From NCBI RefSeq assembly GCF_014649035.1, contig NZ_BMSG01000007.1:182726-246725 (forward strand): a stretch of 64,000 nucleotides of DNA, given 5' to 3'. The stretch is from Streptomyces sindenensis (GTDB lineage: Bacteria; Actinomycetota; Actinomycetes; Streptomycetales; Streptomycetaceae). This document shows, in pieces, positions 42,941 through 52,149 of the stretch (the first letter of the stretch is position 1; every line of letters begins with the position of its first letter). The translations under genes were made by a program, and so were the position numbers. The notes beneath the pieces were generated by a model that saw nothing but the letters and a program-made list of their open reading frames with translations, had not been told where the DNA came from and ran no database searches.

Positions 42941-43513
42941 ATGGCACGCACCAGGCTGACCCCCGAGCGTGAGGGCGAGCTCTACGAGGCCGTCCTCGAC
43001 CTGCTCCGCGAGGTCGGTTACGACGCCCTGACCATGGACGCCGTCGCCGCCCGCACCCGTTCGAGCAAGGCCACTCTCTACCGCCAGTGGGGCTCCAAGC
43101 CCGAGCTGGTCGTGAAGGCGCTGCGGCACGGCAAGCCGGTGAGCCTCACGGACATCGACACCGGTTCGCTGCGCGGTGACTTCCATGCCGCGCTGAGCCG
43201 GACCGACGACTGCCAGATGGAGAAGGACGCCGCGCTGATGCGGGGTCTGAGCCATGCCGTCCACGAGAACCCCGAGCTGCTCCAGGCCCTGCGCGAGCTG
43301 CTGATCGAACCGGAGATGACCGGTCTCGACCAGCTGCTGCAACGGGCGGTGGACCGGGGCGAGCTGCGTCCGGACAACCCGGCGCTGAAGTACATCCCGC
43401 ACATGCTGGTCGGCGCGCTGGCCGCCCGGCAGCTGATCGAGGACCGCCCGCTCGACCAGGCGTTCCTCATGGATTACGTGGATGCCGTGATTCTCCCCGC
43501 TCTCGGCGTCTGA
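42941..43513 (+). CDS. TetR-family transcriptional repressor
   Basis: 190 residues from ATG 42941 (GGAGG ribosome site). N-terminal HTH: EGELYEAVLDLLREVGYDAL followed by MDAVAARTRSSKATLYRQWGSKPELV. The C-terminal ligand domain resembles TetR_C_33-like folds. It is 160 bp upstream of the MMPL transporter in the same direction, with two operators in front, the usual layout of an autoregulated efflux or lipid-export pair. Confidence 0.93.
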   Translation: MARTRLTPEREGELYEAVLDLLREVGYDALTMDAVAARTRSSKATLYRQWGSKPELVVKALRHGKPVSLTDIDTGSLRGDFHAALSRTDDCQMEKDAALMRGLSHAVHENPELLQALRELLIEPEMTGLDQLLQRAVDRGELRPDNPALKYIPHMLVGALAARQLIEDRPLDQAFLMDYVDAVILPALGV

Positions 43514-43673
43514 CGTCCCCGCACCACTGCCCGTACGGCTTGGTCCCCGCGTACGGCACGTCCCACCCGCACGGCCCTCTCCCCGAAGCTCCACCTGACA
43601 CGCCGCTCTCGTCGTCGGGCTGGTTCCTCACGCCCACGTTCCACTCATACGACCTGACCGGGAGTACGCCCCC

Positions 43674-45923
43674 GTGGCCACTTTCCTCTACAAGCTCGGA
43701 CGGCTCACCTTCCGCCGCCGCGGCTTCGTCGCCCTGATCTGGGTGGCGTTGCTGGCGGTCGGCATCCTCGGTGCGGCCACCGCGTCCACCGCCACCTCCA
43801 GTTCCTTCTCGATCCCCGGTACGGAGGCGCAGCGCGCCTTCGACCTGCTGGAAGAGCGCAACCCCGGAAGCAGCGCCGACGGCGCGACCGCCCGGGTCGT
43901 CTTCAAAGCCCCCGAGGGCGAGAAGGTGACCGACGCCGAGAACAAGCGCGAGATCACCGGCATCGTCAAGGAGCTGCGGTCCGGCTCCCAGCAGATCGCC
44001 AAGGTCGACGACCCGTTCGAGGCACAGGCCGTGAGCCAGAACGGTTCGACGGCGTACATCTCCGTCTCGTACCAGGTCAACTCCATGGAGCTGACCGACG
44101 CGACCCGGGACTCCCTGGAGGACGCGGGCAAGGACGCGCGGAAGAGCGGCATGAAGGTGGAGATCGGCGGCGACGCCCTCCAGGTCATGCCGCACACCGG
44201 AACCGCCGAGATCATCGGCGTCATCATCGCCGCGATCGTCCTCGTCATCACCTTCGGCTCGCTGGTCGCCGCCGGGCTGCCCCTGCTGACCGCGCTCATC
44301 GGGGTCGGCATCGGGGTCTCGGCGATCACCGCGCTGGCCAACGTGCTGGATCTCGGCACGACCACCTCGACCCTCGCCATGATGATCGGCCTCGCGGTCG
44401 GCATCGACTACGCCCTGTTCATCGTCTCCCGCTACCGCGCCGAGCTGGCAGACGGCCGGGAGCGCGAGGAGGCCGCCGGACGGGCTGTCGGCACGGCCGG
44501 ATCCGCCGTCGTCTTCGCCGGTCTGACCGTGGTCATCGCTCTGGTGGGCCTGGCCGTCGTCAACATCCCGATGCTGACGAAGATGGGCTTCGCCGCCGCC
44601 GGTACGGTCGCGATCGCCGTCGTCATCGCCCTCACTCTCGTCCCGGCCCTGCTGGGCTTCGCGGGCAAGCGGATCATGGGCCGCAAGGCGCGCAGGGCGG
44701 GCGAGCCGGGGAACGGCGCCGACCTGACGAAGAGCGCCGACGCCAAGCCGAACATGGGCACCCGCTGGGCGCGGTTCGTGCTGCGCAAGCCGGTCTGGGT
44801 CATGCTCGTCGGCGTCCTCGGCCTCGGCGCCATCGCCGTACCGGCCGCCTCGCTGGAGATGGGTCTGCCCGACGACGGCGCCCAGCCGAAGTCGACCACG
44901 CAGCGCCAGGCGTACGACATGCTCTCGGACGGCTTCGGCCCCGGGTTCAACGGTCCGCTGATGGTCGTCGTCGACACGAAGGACAGCTCCGACGGCAAGG
45001 CCGCCGCCGCCCGGGTCGCCGAGGAGGTCGAGTCGATCGGCGTCGTCGCCGTCGCCCCGGCCCGGTTCAACAAGGCCGGCGACACCGCGACGATCGTGGT
45101 CATCCCGAAGGACCGGCCGTCCTCCCACGCCACGGAGGAGGTCGTCCACGACATCCGTGACGCGGGCAAGAGCATCAAGGCCGACACCGGGGCCGAGGTC
45201 CTGGTCACCGGCGCCACCGCGATGAACATCGACTTCTCGCAGAAGATGAACGACGCCCTGGTGCCCTACCTGGCGCTCGTCGTCGGCCTCGCGTTCCTGC
45301 TGCTGATGCTGGTCTTCCGCTCGATCCTCGTCCCGCTGAAGGCGGCCCTGGGCTTCCTGCTCTCGGTGGTCGCGGCCCTCGGTGCGGTCGTCGCGGTCTT
45401 CCAGTGGGGCTGGCTCGGCTCGCTCTTCGGCGTCGAGCAGACCGGTCCGATCATGAGCATGATGCCGATCTTCATGGTCGGTGTGGTCTTCGGTCTCGCG
45501 ATGGACTACGAGGTCTTCCTCGTCACCCGGATGCGCGAGGCGTACGTCCACGGCGAGAGCCCGGGCCAGGCCATCGTGACCGGCTTCAAGCACGGCGCAC
45601 GGGTGGTCACGGCCGCCGCGGTGATCATGATGGCGGTCTTCGCCGGATTCATCGGCTCCAGCGAGCAGATGATCAAGATGATCGGCTTCTCGCTCGCCAT
45701 CGCCGTCCTCTTCGACGCCTTCGTGGTGCGCATGGCGATCGTGCCCGCCGTCCTGGCCCTGCTCGGCCGGAAGGCCTGGTGGCTGCCGCGCTGGCTGGAC
45801 CGGGCGCTGCCCAACGTGGACGTGGAGGGCGAGAAGCTCCAGCAGCAGCTGACCGACCCGTCCGACTCCACCGGGTCCGGTGACGGTGGCGGCGAAGGGG
45901 AGCGCGAGCTCGCCCGCGTCTGA
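43674..45923 (+). CDS. MMPL/RND-family membrane transporter
   Basis: 749 residues from GTG 43674. Two repeats of one TM helix, a ~150-residue extracytoplasmic loop and five TM helices. Proton-relay Asp/Tyr motifs: GLAVGIDYALFIVSRYRAEL (~240-260) and the second-repeat VFGLAMDYEVFLVTRMREAY (~605-625). The family exports lipids, siderophores or drugs using proton motive force. Likely controlled by the preceding TetR. A strong terminator follows at 46021. Confidence 0.93.
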   Translation: MATFLYKLGRLTFRRRGFVALIWVALLAVGILGAATASTATSSSFSIPGTEAQRAFDLLEERNPGSSADGATARVVFKAPEGEKVTDAENKREITGIVKELRSGSQQIAKVDDPFEAQAVSQNGSTAYISVSYQVNSMELTDATRDSLEDAGKDARKSGMKVEIGGDALQVMPHTGTAEIIGVIIAAIVLVITFGSLVAAGLPLLTALIGVGIGVSAITALANVLDLGTTTSTLAMMIGLAVGIDYALFIVSRYRAELADGREREEAAGRAVGTAGSAVVFAGLTVVIALVGLAVVNIPMLTKMGFAAAGTVAIAVVIALTLVPALLGFAGKRIMGRKARRAGEPGNGADLTKSADAKPNMGTRWARFVLRKPVWVMLVGVLGLGAIAVPAASLEMGLPDDGAQPKSTTQRQAYDMLSDGFGPGFNGPLMVVVDTKDSSDGKAAAARVAEEVESIGVVAVAPARFNKAGDTATIVVIPKDRPSSHATEEVVHDIRDAGKSIKADTGAEVLVTGATAMNIDFSQKMNDALVPYLALVVGLAFLLLMLVFRSILVPLKAALGFLLSVVAALGAVVAVFQWGWLGSLFGVEQTGPIMSMMPIFMVGVVFGLAMDYEVFLVTRMREAYVHGESPGQAIVTGFKHGARVVTAAAVIMMAVFAGFIGSSEQMIKMIGFSLAIAVLFDAFVVRMAIVPAVLALLGRKAWWLPRWLDRALPNVDVEGEKLQQQLTDPSDSTGSGDGGGEGERELARV

Positions 45924-46020
45924 CCCGTCCGGACGGTGAAGACTCCGGGGCCCGCGTCTGAGCGGAGCGCGGGCCCCGGAAGCGCCGGTTACCTGTGGGG
46001 ACGGGGACCGGGGCACAGCG

Positions 46021-46051
46021 AAAGCCCCCGTGCGAACGGCACGGGGGCTTT
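46021..46051 (+). terminator. Terminator after the MMPL gene
   Basis: A 13-bp perfect stem (AAAGCCCCCGTGC, 46021-46033, with 46039-46051), 5-nt loop, followed by T: a textbook intrinsic terminator that isolates the downstream biosynthetic cluster. Confidence 0.88.
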
Positions 46052-46408
46052 TCGCGTGTGCGCTCGGTGACGTCACACCGCGGCCGGTCCGGCCCGCGCC
46101 GGCCGGACCCGAGGCATCTTGCTGCCATCGAAGGTTGACCGGCATCCGGAAACCGACCGGCACCGACCGATGCCCCGTCAGGGGTCACGTGCTCGCCCAC
46201 CGGGATCGCACGTCACCTTCCTGCCATCTGCTTGCTCCGCCGGATCTCGCGCGAGTACGACTTGTGAACGCCGGATGGGTCAAGGCGCGACCGCGCGACG
46301 GGCGGCGCCTCGTCCATCCGGTGCCGTGCGTACGGACTCTGTGTCCAGCGCCTTCACCGGACGCGGCCCGGCCGCAGACATGACGTATCGACTCATCAGG
46401 GGGCCGGG
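46052..46408. other. Leader region of the P450-to-DUF711 cluster
   Basis: 357 bp with no supported gene; short frames here are Arg/Pro-rich shadows. It presumably contains the cluster promoter; a GGGGCCGGG ribosome site precedes the first P450. I found no clear operator. Confidence 0.5.
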
Positions 46409-47791
46409 ATGGCGGGGACCGCCGCGAGCGTGCTACCTACCAGGCAAGTGCGGCACGACAGCGGCGTCCTCTCCGCGCCGACCGTGCCGTCGAGACGCCT
46501 GCCGGGGATCGGCGACCTCCTCAAGCTGCGGTCGAACCTGCTGAACGCCATCCAGTACGCCGCCCTGGACGGCGGCGAGCTCTCGCACTTCGCCGTCGGA
46601 CCCAAGCGCATGGTGTTCGTCAACCGGAGCACCGCCGCGGACATCGTCCTCTCCGACATCCACACCTTCGGCAAGCCGAACGCCGACAACCCGCTGCGAC
46701 TGGTGCTCGGGGACGGATTGATCAGCAATCCGTTCCACGACCAGTGGCTGCGGCGGCGGAGGGCCCTCCAGCCCATGTACAGCCGCCCCAGCCTGGCCGG
46801 CATGCGGCAGAAGATGGCCGACGTGACAGACGAGCACACCGGGCGCTGGGAGAGCCGCGACCGCACGGAGTTGCGCGTCCACGAGGAGATGCTCTCCTTC
46901 GCCCTCGACATCGTGGCCAGGTGCATGTTCAGCCGGTCCGGCGACACGGTGTCCGACGTCCTGACACCGGGCACGATCTCCTTCCTCCTGGAGTTCGTCG
47001 AGCGCCGCCTGCGGATGCCGCTCTCCTTGCCGGTCGGCGTACCCAGCCGACGGAACCGGGACTTCACCGCGACCATGCGGGGCCTGGACGACCTCGTCCA
47101 CCGGCTCATCGCAGAACGGCGCACCACCGGCGAACACCACGGCGACCTGCTGGACATCCTGCTGGCGGTCAAGGCCGGTGACACCGGGGAACCGTTGACC
47201 GACACCGAGGTCAGGGACGAGATGCTGACCACGTTCGTCGCCGCGTACGAGACCACGGCCAGTGCGCTGACGTGGATCCTGTATCTGCTCGCCTGCTATC
47301 CGGACGTTCAGCAGCGCGTTCGGGAAGAGGTGCGTCGGACCGCCCTGCCCACCTCGGGGAAACAGCGGGAAAGCACTCTTCTCGAGCGCGTCATCAACGA
47401 GGGGATGCGGCTCTTCCCGCCGTCCCCGACCATCCCCCGACAGGTCACGAAGGATGTGCTCATAGGCTCGTCGAAGATCCCCGAGGGATCCTTCGTGATG
47501 CTCAACGTGGCTGCCATCCACCGGGACCCGACCGTCTGGGAACGGCCGGACGAATTCCTTCCGGAGCGTTTCATGAACGGCATCCCCGGAAAGGGGCGGT
47601 TCCTTCCTTTCGGGGCCGGCGCTCATATGTGCATCGGCAAGGGGTTCGCCATGATGGAGATGAGCATGCTGCTGGCGGCCATTCTCGACAAATTCGAAGT
47701 ATCGCAGCGGGATTCCACCGGGCCTGCCCCCAGGGCACTGCTCACCCTGCGGCCTCGTGAAGGTTTCAGGGTGACCCTCACGCGTATGTGA
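46409..47791 (+). CDS. Cytochrome P450 (first of cluster)
   Basis: 460 residues from ATG 46409. I-helix AAYETTASALTW, K-helix ExxR as NEGMRLFPPSP, PERF motif FLPERFMNG, heme loop FLPFGAGAHMCIGKGFAMME with Cys408. The sequence resembles the class of bacterial P450s related to CYP102/CYP4-like enzymes that act on fatty or terpenoid chains, rather than typical macrolide P450s. It overlaps the UbiA gene by 4 nt, so it probably oxidises the prenyl chain or prenylated product. No ferredoxin is encoded nearby. Confidence 0.92.
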   Translation: MAGTAASVLPTRQVRHDSGVLSAPTVPSRRLPGIGDLLKLRSNLLNAIQYAALDGGELSHFAVGPKRMVFVNRSTAADIVLSDIHTFGKPNADNPLRLVLGDGLISNPFHDQWLRRRRALQPMYSRPSLAGMRQKMADVTDEHTGRWESRDRTELRVHEEMLSFALDIVARCMFSRSGDTVSDVLTPGTISFLLEFVERRLRMPLSLPVGVPSRRNRDFTATMRGLDDLVHRLIAERRTTGEHHGDLLDILLAVKAGDTGEPLTDTEVRDEMLTTFVAAYETTASALTWILYLLACYPDVQQRVREEVRRTALPTSGKQRESTLLERVINEGMRLFPPSPTIPRQVTKDVLIGSSKIPEGSFVMLNVAAIHRDPTVWERPDEFLPERFMNGIPGKGRFLPFGAGAHMCIGKGFAMMEMSMLLAAILDKFEVSQRDSTGPAPRALLTLRPREGFRVTLTRM

Positions 47792-48870
47792 CTTCACTTC
47801 GGGTGCGTATTCGCCAGAGGCGGCACGATTTCATGAGAGAGGTTCGGCCCATGCGTCGTATGACGCGCTTCAACGCGGTGGTCAAAAACGTGCGCCCTCG
47901 CACGCTCCTGGTCAGTCCGCTCTCCTACTGCGTGGGCGTGGCGGTGGCCGATCACCGCTTCGACCTCACGGTGCTGTTCGGCGTCCTCTTCCACGTGCTT
48001 GCCCCTCTGGCCGCCAACGCCCACAACGCCGTGACCGACCTCGTGGAGGACGGCAAGAACGTGCCGGGCCGCTTGAAGCTGGTCGAAACGGCCGGCGAGG
48101 GTCTGCTCAAGGGAGTCCTGTACACGTGCCTGGGCATCATGCTGGTGCTCTCGCTGCTGATCTCGTTCGCACAGACGCTTCTGTGGGTCTTCAGCGTTTT
48201 CCTGGTGCTCGGATACTCCTCGAAGAGGTTCCGCCTGAAGGGCCGCCCGATCGTGGGGATGGCGGTCTTCTCGATGGCGGTCACAGAACCGTACATCGCG
48301 GGTGCGCTGCTCGGTGACTCGTGGTGGGACATCCCCCATTACGACTCCTACCAGCCGGTCGCTCTGGGGGTGTTCCTCTTCTGCTGGTACTTCGCCAAGG
48401 GCATCATGAAGAACGTCCCCGACTACGCCGGGGACAAGGAAGCCGGGCTGCGGACGATCCCGGCTCTCCTGCCGTCACAGCTCGCCGGCGCCTGGGTCGC
48501 CGCTGTTGCGACCACCCTGGTGTACGCCGCGTTCCCGGTGCTCGTCCTTCTCGCCGATATGCCCGACCGGCTGGCCTGTGCGGGCGTCATGGTGATCCCG
48601 GCCGTGGCCAACATGGTCTCCATGGTCCGGGCCCGGACGCCCGTCGAGTACAACCTGGTCGGCCAGCGCGACATGTACGTATCCGTGGTCTTCCTCGGCC
48701 TTCTCCTCTTCGGGGTGCGGCCCTCGGTCGGGACAGCGCTCATCGGCCTTCTCGCTGTCGCGGTCATGGCCGGGGCGGATCTGTCCGGTTCGGATTCCCG
48801 AGTGAGTCGTCACATCACCCGGCTCGATGCGAAGGTGGACATTTCCAGTGGAGGAGGGCGGGACAGGTGA
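47788..48870 (+). CDS. UbiA-family prenyltransferase
   Basis: 360 residues from GTG 47788 overlapping the P450 stop (an internal ATG at 47833 is possible). Integral membrane protein with ~8-9 helices. Both Asp-rich motifs are present: N80-x3-D84-x3-D88 (HNAVTDLVED) and D212-x3-D216-x3-G220 (DYAGDKEAG), which bind Mg-diphosphate. The family attaches isoprenoid chains to aromatic acids or quinones, or cyclises prenyl diphosphates. The adjacent UbiE-like methyltransferase favours an aromatic acceptor. The acceptor and chain length cannot be read. Confidence 0.9.
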   Translation: MTSLRVRIRQRRHDFMREVRPMRRMTRFNAVVKNVRPRTLLVSPLSYCVGVAVADHRFDLTVLFGVLFHVLAPLAANAHNAVTDLVEDGKNVPGRLKLVETAGEGLLKGVLYTCLGIMLVLSLLISFAQTLLWVFSVFLVLGYSSKRFRLKGRPIVGMAVFSMAVTEPYIAGALLGDSWWDIPHYDSYQPVALGVFLFCWYFAKGIMKNVPDYAGDKEAGLRTIPALLPSQLAGAWVAAVATTLVYAAFPVLVLLADMPDRLACAGVMVIPAVANMVSMVRARTPVEYNLVGQRDMYVSVVFLGLLLFGVRPSVGTALIGLLAVAVMAGADLSGSDSRVSRHITRLDAKVDISSGGGRDR

Positions 48871-49574
48871 CGAGTGACCGCACGCGCGGCAACAAGAGTT
48901 CCGAAGTGCACGGGATCTTTCAGAAGATCGCCGGGTACTACGATCGAATGAACTTTCTCATGACGCTCGGCCGTCATGAGAAATGGTGCCGGGAGGTGGC
49001 CGCACGGGTCGCACCCGCCGGGGGCGGACGGTTTCTGGATCTGGCCACGGGCACGGGGGTGATCGCGCTGGCGGTGGCCCGCAGGAGCCCCGACGCCACG
49101 GTGACCGGCGTCGACTTCTCCGAGGAGATGCTGCGCCGGGCCCGGACGAAGCCCGGGGCGGACGCGGTGCGCTGGCAGCACGGGGACGCGGCCGATCTGC
49201 CGTTCGAGGACGAGTCCTTCGACGGAATCACCGAGGGCTACCTCCTCAGGAACGTCGAGGACCTGGACCGGGTACTCCGCGAACAACACCGGGTCCTCAA
49301 GCCCGGCGGCCGCCTCGTGATCCTCGAAACGTGCCCCCCGAGTGGCCTGGTGAAGCCCGTCGTCAAGTGGGGATTGCGCGTCATCGTCCCGCTCCTGGGG
49401 CAGGTCGTCGCGCGTGACCGAAGGTCCTACACCTATCTCGAGTCCAGCACCCGCGCCTTCGAGTCGCCGCAGAGCATCGCCGGCGCACTGAGCGGGCTCG
49501 GCTTCACGGACATCGGGTGGCGCAAGAAGTTCTTCGCCACCAACGTCATTCTGTGGGCCACCAAGGCGAATTGA
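48867..49574 (+). CDS. UbiE/MenG-like SAM-dependent methyltransferase
   Basis: 235 residues from GTG 48867 overlapping the UbiA stop (GTGA). The N-terminus FQKIAGYYDRMNFLMTLGRHEKWCR is the UbiE/COQ5 signature; motif I FLDLATGTGVIAL, motif II VTGVDFSEEML, motif III DLPFEDESFDGITEGYLLRN. C-methylates prenylated quinones in primary metabolism. This copy sits inside a biosynthetic cluster and probably methylates the UbiA product. It is unlikely to be the housekeeping MenG because of its operon context. Confidence 0.9.
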   Translation: MTSDRTRGNKSSEVHGIFQKIAGYYDRMNFLMTLGRHEKWCREVAARVAPAGGGRFLDLATGTGVIALAVARRSPDATVTGVDFSEEMLRRARTKPGADAVRWQHGDAADLPFEDESFDGITEGYLLRNVEDLDRVLREQHRVLKPGGRLVILETCPPSGLVKPVVKWGLRVIVPLLGQVVARDRRSYTYLESSTRAFESPQSIAGALSGLGFTDIGWRKKFFATNVILWATKAN

Positions 49575-49636
49575 CGGCGCACATCGGCAGCACGTCGACG
49601 CACTGAGAACCTCTTGCCGAACATGGGGGAAAACTT

Positions 49637-51418
49637 GTGAGCAAGCCTGTTCCGGACAGCCACGCGGCTGTTCCTCACATATCGCACGTCAAGAAGGCGC
49701 TGGAGCACTGGGCATCGGAACACCCCGACCTCATCGGATCCATCGGAACCGACGGCGAGGGGCTGACCTGGCGGGAAATCGCCGCCTCGACGCGGACCCT
49801 GGCCGACCGCATCGCGGCGGCCGGGGCCGGTGCGGGCGATCGGGTCGCGGTCATGGCGGGCCGGTCGCGCTACGCGCTCAGCAGCCTGCTGGCGATCTGG
49901 GCCAACGGATCGTCGGCGGTGCTCCTCGACGAACGGCATCCGGCCGAGCGCCTGCGCTGGATCGTGGCGGACTCCGGGTGCGAAGTGCTCGTGTCGTCCG
50001 AGCCGGACGCCGTCGAACTGGGCCTCAAGCTGGTCGAGACGCACGGCTCGCAGGTCCACTCCGCCGCCCCGCGGGCCGGTGAGTCCGACGGGGCCGAGTG
50101 GGCCGAGTGGGCCGACGGCGAGGGCCGGTTTGAGGCATACGTCGTCTACACCTCGGGGACCACCGGCCGCCCCAAGGGGGTGCGCGTCGGCTCCACCGCC
50201 CTGGGAAACCTCCTGGCCAATGCCGAGTCGCTCGGGTACCGGCCCGGCGGCCGGGCCGTCTCGGTCGTCTCTCCGGGGTTCGACGGCTGGCTGTGGTCGG
50301 TCCTCACCCCGTTCGTCAACGGCGTGACCTGCGTCGCCCTCGACCCGGCGCTCGGAAACCTGGAACAGGCCCTGGCCGCAAGGGAGATCGACCACCTCTG
50401 CATGACCCCCTCGCTGTACGCCACGCTCGCCGAGCTGCCGAAGGCCGAGGTCGCCGTGGTGGCGGGCGAACGCTGTCCGGACGCCCTGGCCGACCGCCTC
50501 CGGAGCGTCGCCGACCGAGTGATCAACGTGTACGGGCCGACCGAGACCACCATCGCCGCCACCATGGCCGACACCCTGCGCCGCGACGACCCCCGCACCA
50601 TCGGCCGTCCGCTCGCCGGCTACACGGTCACCGTCGTCGACGCCGACCTGAACGAGGTCCCTTCCGGTGTCACCGGCGAGATCCTCATCGGCGGCACCGG
50701 AGTGGCCCTCGGTTACGTCGACGCGCATGCTCCGGGCACGGACCGGTTCATCGACCACAACGGCGCCAGGCACTTCCGTACCGGGGACTTCGGGGCACTC
50801 CGTACCGATGGACAGGTGAGCATCCTCGGCAGGGCCGACAACCAGGTCAAGATAGGCGGCTTCCGGACAGAACTCGAAGAGCTGGAGAACATCGCCTGCG
50901 AGGTACCCGGCATCGAGGGCGCCGTGGCCTATACGCGCGGTGAGCCGCCCACCCTGGCCATCGCCCTCCAGACGGCTTCCGGGAGCCCCCTCGACGACGA
51001 CCTGCGCACCCGGCTCTCCGCCCACTTCGCCGCACGGTTGCCACGCCAGCTGTGTCCGACCCTGATGCATCGCATCGCCGACATACCGCTGGCGGCGACC
51101 GGCAAGGTCGCACGGGACGCGGTAGCCGAGCTCGGCGATGCCGAACTGGCCGGGCGGCGTGCCGACGCGGAGGGTGCCGGGCCCGCACACGCCGACCCCT
51201 TCCTCGGCTGCGTCCTGGAGGCATGGGGCAGCGCCTTCGGGCACGCCGTCGCCCAGGACTCCGACTTCTTCGCCATCGGCGGACACTCACTGCTCGCGGC
51301 CCAACTGGCGTCCCACATCGAGACGGAGCTGGGGGTGACGGTCTCGATCAACGACGTCCTCACGACCAGGACCCCCGGAGCGCTGGCGAGACGGATCGAC
51401 GAAGCGAGGGCGGCATGA
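49637..51418 (+). CDS. Stand-alone NRPS module: adenylation plus carrier domain
   Basis: 593 residues from GTG 49637 (GGGGGAAAA ribosome site). Adenylation domain ~20-500: A3 VVYTSGTTGRPKGV, A5 NVYGPTETTI, A7 FRTGDFG, A8 GRADNQVKIGGFRTE, A10 PLAATGKVARDA with catalytic Lys. The carrier domain ~515-590 has FFAIGGHSLLAA (phosphopantetheine Ser551). There is no condensation domain. Pocket positions read roughly D-G-W-x-V-A-V-I-A-K by alignment to PheA; I cannot assign the amino acid. No mbtH gene is visible. It loads an amino acid for modification by the P450 two genes downstream, followed by thioesterase release. Confidence 0.92.
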   Translation: MSKPVPDSHAAVPHISHVKKALEHWASEHPDLIGSIGTDGEGLTWREIAASTRTLADRIAAAGAGAGDRVAVMAGRSRYALSSLLAIWANGSSAVLLDERHPAERLRWIVADSGCEVLVSSEPDAVELGLKLVETHGSQVHSAAPRAGESDGAEWAEWADGEGRFEAYVVYTSGTTGRPKGVRVGSTALGNLLANAESLGYRPGGRAVSVVSPGFDGWLWSVLTPFVNGVTCVALDPALGNLEQALAAREIDHLCMTPSLYATLAELPKAEVAVVAGERCPDALADRLRSVADRVINVYGPTETTIAATMADTLRRDDPRTIGRPLAGYTVTVVDADLNEVPSGVTGEILIGGTGVALGYVDAHAPGTDRFIDHNGARHFRTGDFGALRTDGQVSILGRADNQVKIGGFRTELEELENIACEVPGIEGAVAYTRGEPPTLAIALQTASGSPLDDDLRTRLSAHFAARLPRQLCPTLMHRIADIPLAATGKVARDAVAELGDAELAGRRADAEGAGPAHADPFLGCVLEAWGSAFGHAVAQDSDFFAIGGHSLLAAQLASHIETELGVTVSINDVLTTRTPGALARRIDEARAA

Positions 51419-52149
51419 CGTATCTGCGCCCCTTCACCGCGGCCGACGAGAGCGCCACCGCGACCGTGGTGGTGTTCCCGCAGGCGGGCGCCGGCTGCCT
51501 GCGCCTGCGCGCGACTGCGGCGGCGCTGGCCCCCGGAACGCACCTGCTCGGCGTGCAGTTGCCGGGACGCGAGGACCGGCTGGAGGACGCGGCGGCCGAC
51601 AGCCTGGCCGAGGTGGTCGACCACATCAGCGGCGAGCTGCGCGAACCGGCGCGGCGTCGCCCGCTGGTGCTGCTCGGCGTCAGCCTCGGCGCGCTCATCG
51701 CCTACGAGGTGGCGAGACGGCTCGAGTCCACGGGCACCGCGGCCCACTCCCTGGTCGTCGCCGCGGCCCGGTCGCCCGAACACTGGATGACTTTTCCCTC
51801 GGCGAACCCGTCCCAGGCGCAGCTGACGGCCCTGCTCCACCCATCGGTGCGCGAAACCCGGCACGCCCCGTACGCCCTCCTGCCGCTCCGTGCGGACCTG
51901 CGTCTCATGACCGGCTACCGGGTCCCTTCCGCACCTCTGGCCAGCACATCGCTGCGATCGGTCTCGGGCCACCGCGACCGGGTCGTCACCGCCGGGCAGA
52001 TGGCCCGGTGGCGCGAGAGAGCCACTCACTACCGAGGACATCAGGTGATCGACGCGGACCATCACGGGTTCATGGACCCGGACACCGTCATCGGAATGCT
52101 CTCGGACGCCGTGTCCGGGACCGCTCCGCTCCGGGCGGTGTGCGGATGA
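51415..52149 (+). CDS. Type II thioesterase
   Basis: 244 residues from ATG 51415 overlapping the A-PCP stop. GrsT-like alpha/beta hydrolase: VVFPQAGAGCLRLRATAAAL, LPGREDRLED, nucleophile GVSLG (Ser90, in place of the common GHSMG), acidic part SGHRDRVV and His in DADHHGF. It releases the modified aminoacyl group from the carrier protein or clears misacylated carrier. It overlaps the second P450 gene by 4 nt. Confidence 0.9.
   Translation: MTYLRPFTAADESATATVVVFPQAGAGCLRLRATAAALAPGTHLLGVQLPGREDRLEDAAADSLAEVVDHISGELREPARRRPLVLLGVSLGALIAYEVARRLESTGTAAHSLVVAAARSPEHWMTFPSANPSQAQLTALLHPSVRETRHAPYALLPLRADLRLMTGYRVPSAPLASTSLRSVSGHRDRVVTAGQMARWRERATHYRGHQVIDADHHGFMDPDTVIGMLSDAVSGTAPLRAVCG

Noticed and set aside
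49637..51418. Siderophore NRPS cluster
   Set aside because: A single A-PCP without condensation domain, no iron-uptake genes and no Fur/IdeR-like site seen.
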